NCBI RefSeq assembly: GCF_036884655.1
Contig: NC_088338.1
Location: 2,866,501-2,930,500 of the forward strand
DNA: 64,000 nucleotides
Origin: Musa acuminata AAA Group
Taxonomy: Eukaryota; Streptophyta; Magnoliopsida; Zingiberales; Musaceae
Direction of reading: 5' to 3'
Below the pieces are notes generated by a model that was not told the DNA's origin, searched no databases, and saw nothing but the letters and a program-made list of their open reading frames with translations. The position numbers and the translations under genes are program-made. How positions within the stretch are numbered: the stretch's first letter is position 1; each line of letters begins with the position of its first letter. Positions 1 through 11,559 of this stretch are shown here, in pieces.

Positions 1-1074
1 ACATTACCTGGAACACATTTGACGAATGATAGCTGTGCACCAGGACATACATATAGAGTGGCACCAGCCTTAACAATGAAGTTGAACTTTGTCCTAAGCT
101 ATTACCAAAGAAATAAGCATGAAATAGATATAAGGACAACAAATTAGTCTCTCATCATTTGCAAATTACTATATTGAAAGAGACTTGTCAATGTTCCAAA
201 AAAAGAACCCATTAAATTGAAATGTGAGGAATTCTATATCAGCCATTGCATTCTTGGTCAGGATTTATCATTCAAATTTAGATAGACACTTCATTTTCCA
301 CCAGGATTTCCTTAGGATGAAACCAACTATGAAGTCATCCCATGAAACCTCCGATGATAAATCATTATTTGAGATCCACATTTTTAGTCTAGTGAAAATG
401 TGCTAGTGCCTAATACTGGGAGACAAATTGCGTATATTTGTTTACACTTGAATGTTTGCCTATCTAGAGTGTTTCATTGGATATGCCATAACTTGATATA
501 TATACATGCATGCATGCATGCATGTGTGTGAACATTAATGGTATTTTATATATTATATGATTCCTTAACTTTAACTAATTTTACCATGGTTAGAAATGGT
601 TAATCTGTGTTGTGTGTGTGTGTTAAAATTTGTAATGCAAATACTAGGTTATATACTTGCAATCTCCAGGAATTGAAGCAGCAGCTTTCGGTGAGCATTC
701 AAAGACACTTATGTCGTTAGGTTTTTTGTGTTATTTTGCATGAAATTGATTCTAGTTTCCTAGTCGGACTTACTTTCAGAAAACCAAAAGCATCAATACT
801 TGTTTTTCTTTTTTATTTGCTTGGAGAAGTGACTTCAATTTATTCGATGATGTTCCTGTTCAGAGATTGTCTGTTTTGTGTGACATACCTATTTCCTACA
901 TTGCACAATCCATAAACCATTCTTTTAGATGTTATCCTGCATGGTTAAAAGGTCTAGTATGATACTGTAAATATTTAATTCTGGTTGGGCCAAGCGCATG
1001 TTCAGTTTCTGGAAGAAAAAGAAGTTTAGGCTTAAGAACAATTATGTGTCGATACTAACATCTTGTAATCACAG
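1..1074 (+). other. Presumed last intron of the ATP synthase subunit g gene
   Basis: No exon could be placed here with confidence. The stretch is AT-rich and ends in a good acceptor (…TCACAG at 1069-1074) directly before the subunit g exon. The missing upstream coding exons should therefore lie left of the window. A (TGCA)n run lies near 505-520 and a (TG)n run near 609-622. This reading is inferred from the frame of the downstream exon. Confidence 0.45.
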
Positions 1075-1261
1075 CATCCCTGGTCGTTATGACTCATTTT
1101 GGAAGGAGCTTGACGGAGTGAAGCACATATGGAGAAACAGAAAGGAACTTAAAGTTGAGGATGCTGGCATCGCAGCATTGTTCGGGCTTGAATTATATGC
1201 ATGGTTCTGTGTTGGTGAGATAGTTGGAAGAGGGTTTACTTTCACTGGCTACTATGTTTAG
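1075..1261 (+). CDS. Mitochondrial ATP synthase subunit g, 3'-terminal exon (partial)
   Basis: This is the last exon of the small membrane subunit g of the mitochondrial F1Fo ATP synthase, which sits in the Fo/peripheral stalk region and helps enzyme dimers form. The reading frame starts inside a split codon (first base 1075) and runs IPGRYDSFWKELDGVKHIW to the end ...GRGFTFTGYYV, stop at 1259-1261. The IPGRYxSFWKELD segment, the RxELKVEDAGIAALFGLEL segment and the GEIVGRGFTFTGYYV end are hallmarks of the plant subunit g family. The hydrophobic stretch LFGLELYAWFCVGEIVG is its single membrane helix. Only 62 full codons are here, about half of the usual protein, so the N-terminal exons are outside the window. 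An open frame runs upstream to 998, but that part has no family similarity and is read as intron. The family call comes from motif recognition, not a search. Confidence 0.8.
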
Positions 1262-1962
1262 AACCCCTGGTTATGAAGCAAGTTGACAATATCCCGGTCT
1301 AAATTTTTATTGTTGGATGATGAGTTTTTTACCTCATTTTTTATCCTTGCCCATAAATTCATTAATCTGGTGGTCAGCAAGACTAGTGACAGTCCCCAAA
1401 TAATTTGATGGCTCATTTCTCTCCAGAGTCCACAACTACTCTTGCACTTCTTCATGGCTGTGCAAGAAACACTCTTTTACATGATCAATTTGTATAAAAA
1501 AGAGAGCCCACTTACTTCTAAAAACTATTTCAGTGAATCATATCCTTGATTACTATTCTCGTCATTATGGAGAAATCATGTTTTCACTTATTGGATGAAT
1601 GATAATAATGTCTACTATTTACTTGCTTTTCAGGATCTTGTGTTCATGATATGGCTGTCCGTGGCATGTTTTTGTGCTTTCCTTGTGTTAAAACAATGTG
1701 GTGTGGCAGTAGCATGGCATAGATCATTGTTGTTGCCCTAATTTGTTACTAACATGGGTACTCATTTTTGTTCGAGTTCTAACATCCGACTGCTTCTACG
1801 GTGCTTACATGAATTGCCCATAAAAGCTCTAGGAGGAGCCTCCAATGGGGTGCCTCACCAAGGTTGACTATGGTAAATAGTTCGTGATCAAATCACTTTC
1901 TAAAGTTTGACCTGGATGAGTCTTTTATGATATGGACTTAGAAGCTTTTTAGCTCATTTTAC
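1262..1962. other. 3' flank of the subunit g gene, no gene seen
   Basis: This probably begins with the 3' untranslated region of the subunit g transcript. It is AT-rich, with no convincing coding frame or structured repeat on either strand. Confidence 0.4.
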
Positions 1963-3353
1963 GAGCTAATTATATATTATATTATCTCGTATAAGAGATC
2001 TCTTTATCATCTCAGTCCTTAGACTTAAAAAAAATATATAAAAATATCTATAATTGTTAAAGTAAAATATTTAATATCAATTGTCCTATGTTGTCGGTTT
2101 TACTGACGAAAGATATAGCACGTGTACGAACGACACAAAAATAATAGACAAAAAGATAATTTCGATGGTATTGGTAGACAGTAGCATTGTGGTTAGTTGT
2201 TGTGATGGTGGTCGGCCTTATCAATATTGATGTCTATACGAACATCGACGTCAAAGAGGAAGAGAAGGCAGAGCGATGAGGCATTTGTGTTGATGCTGCA
2301 TCGCCTTGCCACATTTTCCTCCTTCGGCGTCACTCTACATCTACATCAATGTTGGAGGAGGAAAATGAGGCAAGTGAAACATCTGCATTGGTGTCGCGCT
2401 CAAATCCTTGGACAGTCACTTCGTCTAGTGGCACGACATATTCGAGGAAGGGGTGGCAACGATGAGAGAGAGGTTGCAAACGAGCTCGGTAAAGAGGTGC
2501 ACATGTTTCGAGCTTTTGAACTTTAGCTAGTGTGCGAACGACATGTATGCCCCGACCACAGCGACATGGTTGCTGACCTGCTTCTGGATAAGCTCCACAC
2601 GCGATTGGAGGGGATTCGATCAGACGACGAAGACTGATTATCGCACAAAATAGAGGCCCAAATAGTACAAATCTGATGGCACGAGAGACAACAAACCCTC
2701 GTCCTCCTCCCCGCTCTCCTCTAACACTATGGTGGTGAGGGAGAGTATCAGAAAGATAGCAACAATGAATATGGCGACCGAGACGACGAAGAAATGGTGG
2801 AGTGTCGCATTGCAGTTAGCCTTCGGATTAGGAATCATCGTTTTGGCTAAGGTTTCAAGATCAATCGATTGTATCCGCTCTGCCTTACATGCCTCCTCTT
2901 TCTCCTTTGGTGTCGATGCAGACGCAAAGCAGCATTGGAGGAAGAAGAGGAGGTTGAGCGGTGCAACGTCAACACAGATGCCTCATCTCCCTCCTCTTCC
3001 TTCTCTGGTGTCGATGCAGATGCCTCACCGCTCTGCCTCATCTTCTTCCTCGGCGTCGATGTTCAAATCGAAATCGACATGGTCGACCATCGCATTATTG
3101 TAGCCGATCACCACCACAATAGCGACCCTCGGCACCATCGTCCATCACCATCGTTGAAATTATCTTTTTGCCCATTGTTTTTATGTCATTTATGCACGTG
3201 CTGTGTTTTTCGTCGGTAAAATCGACGACGTTAGGGTAAATGAGGTTAAATGTTTCACTTTGATAACTATAGGGATTTCAACGTAAATTTTTTAAGTCTA
3301 GGGATCGAGATGCTAAAGAGATCTAATTACAAGGAGTAATATGTAATAAGCTG
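1963..3353. mobile_element. Foldback-like long-TIR element, copy 1
   Basis: The ends are inverted copies of each other over roughly 200 bp. The left end reads GAGCTAATTATATATTA... and continues through a segment with TTTACTGACGAAA and AAAAAGATAATTTCGATG. The right end carries the reverse complement (CATCGTTGAAATTATCTTTT, TTTCGTCGGTAAAATCGACG, ...ATATGTAATAAGCTG). The interior is GC-richer, with repeated GATGCAGA/CATCTGCAT-type words that create chance open frames on both strands. Related elements lie at 10311, 15501 and 41739. No transposase domain was recognised, so it is non-autonomous; the superfamily is not known. Confidence 0.65.
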
Positions 3354-3562
3354 CTACCACTATTGAAATTATCTTTTTATCTATCGTTTTCGTATCATTC
3401 ATGTACTACTATTACGTGTTATATCTTTCGTCGTTAAAGCATATGACATTAAGATAAATGAGATTAATTATTTTACTTTTATGATTATAAAAATTTTAAT
3501 ATAAATTTTTTAAGTTTATAGATCGGAATACTAAAGAGGTCTAACTACATATAATTAGCCTT
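3354..3562. repeat. Solo terminal arm of the long-TIR family
   Basis: This about 210 bp stretch is a second, more decayed copy of the right arm of the adjacent element. It has the same order of words: TTGAAATTATCTTTT, TTTCGTCGTTAAAG, TTTTAATATAAATTTTTTAAG and CATATAATTAGCC. It suggests a nested insertion or an incomplete local duplication. Confidence 0.55.
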
Positions 3563-4032
3563 CATTTTGTTTGCGTCCTTTCATGTTTCATATGAGCCAC
3601 AATTTCATAAGCTTTGATCTGTTCTTATGCTCGTATTCCTTTCATATACCTTCATGAGTTGAATTTAAATTGTATCAAAATATGTGAATATATGACAAAT
3701 TATTAATTTATATTTACTAATCTCATAAAGATTCTTCATTGAATTTCCAGAGTATACAATATATAACTTATTCATTATATTGTTTTTGTTTTTATTTGAG
3801 AAATATGATCGACTGATTCAAATTAGTTTCTCAATTATGTGATCGTGTTATCCGACATGCTCTCTTATGTATCATCCAAAACACGATTTGATGATGCCTT
3901 CGTTGTTTAAGCAATATTGCTTTAGAGTTTCTGTATGATTTCGTATTGTACATCAATATGGCTTTTGTCCTATTTGATCGCATATTTCTGATAAATGCTC
4001 GTAACGACAGGGCGCTACTGATGTGATTAATT

Positions 4033-4079
<47 letters not shown>

Positions 4080-4355
4080 CTCATGAGGCCAATTATTACA
4101 ATTATCTGTATATATATGTGTGCAGGTATTTAGATTTTATAAGAATATGGATGCTATATATAAATATATTAGACAAATTCAAAAATAATTTATTTTGCAT
4201 GTAGATAAATGCAATATTATGCACTATATAGTATGGGGAAGCGTGAAGATTTGACTGTTTTCCCGCCTCATCCAACTATATATTTTGGTCTGACAAAAAA
4301 TAATACCGAGATGCTTTTCCTGACGACTTTCCTGTACTTTAGGTGCGACAGCCTG
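3563..4355. other. AT-rich intergenic DNA with a CA/TA microsatellite
   Basis: No gene is seen. A compound (CA)n(TA)n microsatellite occupies about 4031-4078. The rest is low-complexity AT-rich DNA upstream of the SINA-type ligase gene. Confidence 0.6.
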
Positions 4356-4642
4356 GTCCCACTTACTTTATCCTATCACAAGGTAGGTAGTTGAACGGGT
4401 GACCGGAACACGTTGGGAAGGTACTGTTGTAACAAACAACTGTGATCCCGTCACCGTTGGGATTCCGGAAAAAGACCACGGGACTAAATGCTTTTTTTGT
4501 ACTTGATTTATTTGTAGGGCATAGGCAAGTTTAGTTGGGTCCCGTTAACTCCATCCAATAACCAGGCGGGTAGATGGTGAAAGATGGTTGCGAAGTTATA
4601 TGTTAGTAATACTGGTGATCTCGTCACCGCTGGTACTCAGGA
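4356..4642 (+). promoter_or_regulatory. Imperfect tandem duplication in the SINAT promoter
   Basis: Two related blocks, about 4356-4469 and 4539-4642, lie just upstream of the SINAT leader. Each starts with GTCCC and ends with a near-identical 15-mer, GTGATCCCGTCACCG at 4442 and GTGATCTCGTCACCG at 4615, followed by a TGG...GGA tail. The 15-mer contains the inverted repeat GTGA-N5-TCAC. A promoter role is inferred from position only. Confidence 0.4.
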
Positions 4643-4818
4643 CTAGACACCGAGAAAGCGACCTCTTTTGCCTCCCCCTCTTTCTATCTCACTCGTCTCC
4701 CTTGTTGTCCGTCGCCCTTCAAAGGCGCTCCTTTTCCTTTGGTATCCCTCTTTTCCACGCCGAGGTCTGACAGGGGAGAGAGCAGGTGCGAGCGACTGAA
4801 TCCCTCGCCGCCGGATGA

Positions 4819-7800
4819 ATGGGATCGGATAGCATCGAGTGTGTGTCTTCGATCGACGGGATGGATGAGGAGGACACCGCCCTTACCCAATCCTCGAAGC
4901 CCCACGGCGGCGCCGCCCCTCCCGCAGGCATCGCCCCCTCCACGAGCGTACACGAGCTGCTCGAATGCCCCGTCTGCGCCAACTCCATGTACCCCCCGAT
5001 TCACCAGGTCGATTCCTTTCCCTTATTTCAATTTGATATTCTGATGATCTTGCGACCTTGCGGCTTATTCTGGCATTTGATTTATAAGGTGTGGTTTGGC
5101 TATGGCTATTTTCGATGGGGTAATTGGGGCAAATGCGGCAACCTAATGTGCTTTTGATTTGTAATTTCTCAAAATTTTCGTCATTTGGGTGATACAATAT
5201 GCAACTATATAATAAAATTGATTATTCGAGCACGTACTTCACAAAATTATACCTTTTTAAGACGATGGATGATATGTGTTTGTCGAACACTTCAATAATC
5301 TGACTCTTGGTTCTCTTGGATGTCGTGGGATTATGGTTTTTTAATTTTCAAGTAATTGCATCTTTTTATTTAAATTTTCCTTGTGCTCATTTTATTGATT
5401 TCTATCATGTGATTGATTGTGGTTGTGAAATTAATATAGGATCCCGTTCGCAACATTGGTTGAATTGGTTGAACTTGCACAAGTCTGTCCAATATTTAGG
5501 CCTTGGAATTCTGGTTGTGAGTGACTGTTTGGACATTTGTGAATTTCCAAGAAATTGATGGTTTAGGCTTCTCATTGATAGTTGGGCATAGCCCTCAAAG
5601 AAGTCCCGTAAGTATATGACAATTCTGATTGATCTGATATTATTGTTTCTTTGTGTCTTTCTGGTGTATGATACTTGTCAGTTTGAGGCGTTATTGTTCT
5701 AGCTTAAGTCAATGGTTAAAAGCTGCTCTAATGAACTTTCTGCTCTTGTGAACTAATGAATTGATTCATGTTTTGGGAATAATAGTGAGCTGCATATCTT
5801 TTCAATGTCTAATGTCTTGCTGAAAAATGCACATTTACTTTTGACATTTGCTAGCTAAAGTTGTAGGCTAATGGATTTTCTTGTTTTTGGTTAATTTTTT
5901 ATTAGTTATTATTGTCTTTGTAGACAATGCTTATGAGTTTCTTGTTCCAATTTTGGTTAATGGTTGGCTTGAATATTTGACTAATCTTTATAATACTTGG
6001 CAAAAGGGTTTGCTTCTTGGAATTTTGTAGGTTCACACTGTCTAGTTGCCCAGCATGTTAATACATGCAGATGCTTGAAATTATTAAATTTATTGAATGT
6101 TGTCTATGCATATTTGAAACATGTGATTGCTGGCTGAATAATTGGTTTCCAAGGATGGAAATTTGGCATCGTTACTGACAATTCAAATGTTAAACCACTA
6201 TAGTCTCTCTGTTGTTGTTGATCTTCTAAGGTTAGCAAGAAGCATGTTTCTCTGACTCATTGTGGTTCTTCTATGCCATTAAGAAGCATTTATTTTCCAA
6301 ATTATATTAATATCTGGTTTTCTTTTGCTGCTTATTCATTCACAGAGATGGTACTTTTGAACAATTAAGCTTGAACTGTTTTGCATGCTTCACATTTACA
6401 CTGGTGGTTATGGCAAGAAGATGTCTCTTATCTGTCAATCTGTCCTTGCTTATCTGATCAAAAAAGGATGTCCTATCATCTAGTTATTCCTTTAGGTGTT
6501 TTACGCTATCGTAGTTCCTTAATTATCAGACTGAAAATTATTTGTTTACTAAATCAATTAGTCACCTGTTCATAATTTCTTAGGTACCAGCAATGTCATC
6601 TGCAATTGGGGTTCAGAATCCACATATTTTTGCAAACTTGTGAAGTATAAATGAATGATATAGATTTTTTGTTTGTTAGCAAAATAGAAGGCAATGCTGT
6701 TTGAGAAGAGATAATGAGTTTGTTTTGTCATGCATATCCAAAGAGTGGGTGTGTCGTTAAGATATTACAATTATGCTCGAATGACTGACATCATAGTTCA
6801 AATTGGTGTCTAATCACCACAGATTTTTAGTTTTACCCATTTGGGTGGCTATTTATTCCTCTAAAAGATTATCTTCTGTTGACAAAACTAATTGAATTAC
6901 TAACACATGTTATTTCATATAGAGGATAAACTAGCTATAGACCAGTTTTAAAACTCTATGCTAAAGTATTATATGTGCTAGACATGTGCGTTCAAAAATA
7001 TGACCTAAAGATATATGTCCTCAATTTTTCTGGATTTTACTCCTTTTTCTAAATGTTTTATTATGCTGAAGAAGAGAGAAAAACATATACATTTACTATA
7101 AGGCGGATAAACATGAAGCAACATTGACTCTATAAGCTTTGGCAGAGTACAACAACAACAACAACAAAGTCATAAATCCCAACTATTTGGGATCGGCTAC
7201 ATGGATCTTTTGTCACTATTAAGATTTGTAAAAAGTCATATGGTTAGTTAAGTTCAGTATACTTAAATCTTTATTTATAGTTTCTGTTAGAGTCTTTTTA
7301 GGTCTTCCTTTACCTCTCCTCATACCAATAATATTAATCATTTTTTCTTTTTTAACCACTATATCCGGATGTCTCTTAAGCATATGTCGATATCATCTTA
7401 AACGATTTTTTTTCATCTTATCCTTTATCAAAGCGATATCTAGTTGTTCACAAATAAAAGTATTTTTTTTCTTAATATTTCCTAGTAACTCCACACATGC
7501 ATCTCATCTTTCTTATCTCGGTAACGTAAACTTTTTGTATGTGTTATTTCTTTACTATCCAACATTTAGATCCATAAAGCATTATTAATCTCACAACCAT
7601 CTCATAAAATTTTTCTTTTAATCCCAAAAGTATATGATCATACAAGGCTCCTAACGCCCCTTGTCATTTTAACTATCCTGTTTTTACTCTATAAATAATA
7701 TCTTCATCGATATCTTCATCTTATTAATTAATTAATCCAAGATACCTAAAACTTTTACTTGAAGGGACTTCTTGTCCATTCAATTTAACTATATTTTCCT

Positions 7801-9805
7801 ATCTACTTCTAAAATCACTAAAATTACATTTTATATATTGAGTTTTAGTCCTCTATTTAATCTAAAATATTTAGTTTCTAAGGCTTACTTCCATAACTCA
7901 AGTTTATAATTAATTTTATTTAGGCTCTCATCAACTAAGACAATATTATTAGCAAATACATATATCAGGGAGGTCTATCATGTAAATGACTAGTAAGTTC
8001 ATCCATTATCAATGTGACAAGGTAGGACTTAATGCGGATCCTTGATGTAGTCCCATGCTAATAAGAAATTCAATAAACATACTCCCTATAAATCTAACAT
8101 TAGTAGCTACATTATCATACATATCTTTAATAACATCAATATAATTAGTGAATACATATTTCTTTTCTAAAACCCACCATAATAAACCTCTTGAAACCCT
8201 ATCATAGGCTTTCTCTAAGTCAATAAAAATCAGTAGTAGTCAATCATATGACAAACTAAGTTGTATTCCTTTGGTTGACTAAGTAGTGGAATTGTGGAGT
8301 CAATCATATGTCCTTATGCTTCTTATGGGATAAATATCCTATGCTAGTTGTATTCCTTTTATCATGCTTCTATTAACACACTTGTAGCTTAATCTAATGG
8401 CATTTTTATGTTAGCATGTTATCTTTAATCAATTCTCGACTCCTTGTGCTCTAGAACTTTTCTTGAGTAATAAAATTATAGATCCAGCAGAATGTATATT
8501 AGACTGCTAGGATAGCATCATCGTGATTTTTAAACATTACTATTATATATACATTGGCTATTCATTGATATGATGATTTCAGTAAGCAGAGCATTGTGGG
8601 CTACAAATAACATTTATTCTTTGCATTTACAATTTAATTATTTCAAATGTAGCTTAATTTTGCAGTGCCAAAATGGCCATACACTCTGTTCAACATGTAA
8701 AACAAGGGTGCAGAATCGGTGCCCTACTTGTCGACAAGAGCTTGGAGACATCAGGTGTTTAGCACTGGAAAAGGTGGCGGAATCGCTTGAGCTTCCATGC
8801 AAATATTACTCACATGGCTGCCCTGAAGTCTTTCCATACTACAGCAAATTGAAACATGAATCTCAGTGCAACTATAGACCATATAATTGCCCATATGCTG
8901 GATCTGAATGCTCAGTTGTGGGAGACATTCCTTTCCTGGTCACACATTTAAGAGATGACCACAAAGTAGACATGCACACTGGCTGCACGTTCAATCATCG
9001 ATATGTCAAATCCAATCCCCGTGAGGTTGAAAATGCCACATGGATGCTGACGGTAAGCAGTCTTGCTACAGTTTAATACTTGAAAGTGCACATATTCTTA
9101 GGAATCTTTTGCAATTCTCTAAACTTTTTCACATTTCATTTCAATTGGTCAATTTGAAATCTGACATTTATCTAATAGAAAGTGAACTTAGGTTGGGAAG
9201 TCAGCCACCTGCTATGAATAGCTTAAAAGAAAGAATCATGGTTGCTAGAATGACTGCATCAATCACCATGGCTTCTACTTTACTAGAATTTTCATTCCAT
9301 AATTGGTGATATAGATCATTTATTTTCTGTTCAAATATTTTAAAGTCTCTACTGTAATGTGGACTTCTGTTTAATCTCTCTCGTGAAATTTTTTTCTGCA
9401 TTGCATGTCTTTCTATCATTTTCACATAAATTACCTTTGCAGGTCTTTAACTGTTTTGGGCAGTCCTTCTGCTTGCACTTTGAGGCCTTCCAGCTAGGAA
9501 TGGCCCCTGTGTACATGGCATTTTTGCGCTTCATGGGTGATGAGAATGACGCAAGGAACTTCAGTTATAGTCTTGAAGTCGGGGCCAATGGACGGAAACT
9601 AACATGGGAAGGTACACCTCGGAGCATCCGTGACAGTCACCGTAAAGTTCGCGACAGTCATGACGGGCTCATCATACAGAGGAACATGGCACTCTTCTTT
9701 TCGGGCGGCGAGCGGAAAGAGCTCAAACTGAGGGTCACTGGCCGGATTTGGAAGGAGCAACAGAACAGCGATGCTGCAGTTTGCATGCCAAATCTCTGCA
9801 GCTGA
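4819..9805 (+). CDS. SINAT: SINA-type RING E3 ubiquitin ligase (SINAT family)
   Basis: Seven-in-absentia family ligases transfer ubiquitin to target proteins for proteasomal decay, usually as dimers in the cytosol and nucleus. Exons are 4819-5007, 8666-9052 and 9443-9805 (189, 387 and 363 nt), all joined in phase 0 at GT-AG introns, giving 312 residues, the usual family length. The RING is C50-x2-C53-x10-C64-x3-H68-x2-C71-x2-C74-x7-C82-x2-C85, with C64 just after the first intron. The SINA zinc-finger/substrate-binding domain follows (CPEVFPYYSKLKHE, CNYRPYNCPYAG, VTHLRDDHKVDMH), then the conserved TRAF-like end (VFNCFGQSFCLHFEAFQLG, MAFLRFMGDENDARNF, SLEVGANGRKLTWEGTPRSI). The start at 4819 opens the frame that fits the family; the ATG at 4861 is a later in-frame choice. 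The 3.66 kb intron 1 holds a LINE relic. The family is certain by motif; the exact SINAT paralogue is not resolved. Confidence 0.95.
5008..8665 (+). other. SINAT intron 1
   Basis: A donor (CAG|GTCGATT) at 5008 and an acceptor (TTTTGCAG) ending at 8665 bound a 3658-bp intron that splits the RING finger. Apart from an antisense RTE-type LINE relic at about 7146-8245 it is T-rich, with no other recognised content. Confidence 0.85.
7146..8245 (-). mobile_element. RTE-type LINE relic, 3' part, antisense to SINAT
   Basis: On the minus strand the stretch around 8235-8020 reads as a decayed reverse transcriptase: IDLEKAYDRVSRGLLWW, then VIKDMYDNVATNVRF, then GLHQGSALSPT. These match the palm/fingers region of RTE-clade plant non-LTR retrotransposons. 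The element's 3' end lies at the low-coordinate side: (ACA)n at 7149-7165 next to CCCAACTATTTGGGATCGGC, the typical RTE tail read from the opposite strand. Frames are broken by stops and indels and the 5' part is missing, so it is dead. Confidence 0.8.
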
Positions 9806-10310
9806 AAGCCATTCCTAACCATGCTGAGTTATGGCCATCAATCTGGTTACAATGCAGCAAGCACAAAGATGCTTCACCAACGTTACACTCTGAGACTTCT
9901 TATATGTTCTAATTATTATATGCGGCTCAAACATTGTCTAATGTGTGAAACTCAACCATAATGAACTTAAGTTGCAATTTGAACTTAAGAGCGTCCTGTG
10001 TTCTTCTAGGGTTATCTATTTAAAGAAATAGCATTAGCAAATGTGAAGGAACATGACACAGGTGAATTGATGCCAGAGGAGTTTATTTATCAAAAGCAGA
10101 TAAAGATATTTATCAACCCAAATAATTGGGGCATTACATCTCTTTGCTATTATTAAATGTGTATTATGTGGATGGATCTCTTCAACCAAACAATTAGTAT
10201 AAATTATGAAACAAATCAATACGAATTTTACTTGATGGTAGAAAAAGTATGTGTCCCATATCTGATATGGCGAGATTGTATCCCATATGTTTGATCATGT
10301 TTTCATAAAC
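9806..10310. other. SINAT 3' flank
   Basis: This probably contains the 3' untranslated region of the SINAT transcript. AT-rich, no other gene or repeat recognised. Confidence 0.45.
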
Positions 10311-11549
10311 GAGCTAATTAGTTGGTTTTAACTTTATATAGTTAAAAGTGAAATATTTAACTTCATTTACTTTAATACATTTGGTTTTACCAACGGAAAA
10401 AAAGTTGTAATAGCACCTGCAGAAAATAAAAATAATAATTTCAATGTCTCAATTATTTTTTCGATGGTGATGGATGATTGTGGTCAATAAGAATGACGTA
10501 GTGATTGATGAGAATGCTAAAGACTTCTATGACTTCTTGCGAAGAGGATGAGAGAGAGAGCGGCAATGAGATGTGAGGCAAAGGGAGGGGAGGAAGAGGA
10601 CGATATAAATGTTGATACTCTACATTTGCGTTGACACTGCTCGGCAATTGTATCGGCACTGACACAGATGCAGAGCAGTGAAAGGGCCGCTCAACATCTG
10701 CATCGGTGCCAATGCAAATGCAGATGTAGAGGGCCATTTAGCATATCTGCATACCGACAACATTCTACATCCCTTGTTCCTTTTTCCCGCCTTGCGCATA
10801 CCGAGCATCGAAAGGGGGAAGAAGAATGAGCACCACCCTTTCCTACATCGTTGTCAGTACTAATGCAAATGCAGAGTATCATCGATGCAAATCCCGAGCG
10901 ACCATTCTTCTCCTCATATGTAGAGCAATACTTTACATTTGTATTTACGTTAGTGTCGATGCAAATATAGAAGGGAAGAAGGATGAGTGATGCTCAACAT
11001 TCCCACATTATTTGCATCGTTCAACCTTCTTCCCTCCTTGCGCATGCTGATAGACGAAAGAGGGAAAAAGGATAAAGGATCGAGGAAGGGGGGAAGAAGA
11101 ATGAGCACCATCGTTGCTTGCATTATTGTCGGCGTCGACACAGATATAGTGTGTTGGCATCTACATCATCCTTTTCCTTCTCTCCCTTTGCCTCAACTCT
11201 CATCGTCGCTCTCTTTCTTCATCCTCCTCCTCCCTTCAAAAGAAGTCACAAAAGTCCCCAATGTTCTCGTCGACCATTGCATCGTTCTCAATAAACAGCC
11301 ACGCATGACTCCCAGTGGCATCGTTGTCCATCACCACAAAAAATATAATTAAGACGTTGAAATTATCTTTTTGCTCTTTTTTTTTTATCATTCATGCACA
11401 TGTTATCATGTGTTATATCTTTTATTGGTAAAATCGATAAAGTTAAATATTTCACTTTAATAATTATAGAGATTTTAATATAAATTTTTTAAATATAGGG
11501 ATCAGGATATTAAAAAAATCTAATTATAGGGATAATATATAATTAGCTC
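10311..11549. mobile_element. Foldback-like long-TIR element, copy 2
   Basis: The termini are inverted: GAGCTAATTA at 10311-10320 and TAATTAGCTC at 11540-11549, followed inward by about 200 bp of inverted similarity (TTTTACCAACGGAAA on the left, TTTTATTGGTAAAATCG on the right). The interior is rich in GATGCAGA/CATCTGCAT words and gives several overlapping chance frames of 60-120 codons. Same family as 1963-3353. Confidence 0.65.
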
Positions 11550-11559
11550 TCTCGTAACA

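Noticed and set aside
655..695. Possible small exon GAATTGAAGCAGCAGCTTTC of the subunit g gene
   Set aside because: The donor looks fair, but no phase joins it to the exon at 1075 without a stop or frameshift, and the residues do not fit the family.
998..1074. Upstream in-frame extension of subunit g (MFSFWKKKKF...)
   Set aside because: The residues have no family similarity and a good acceptor sits exactly at the start of similarity, so this is intron.
2227..3219. Frames of 60-124 codons inside the first foldback element
   Set aside because: Overlapping frames on both strands arise from GATGCAGA-type repeats, with no shared protein across family members.
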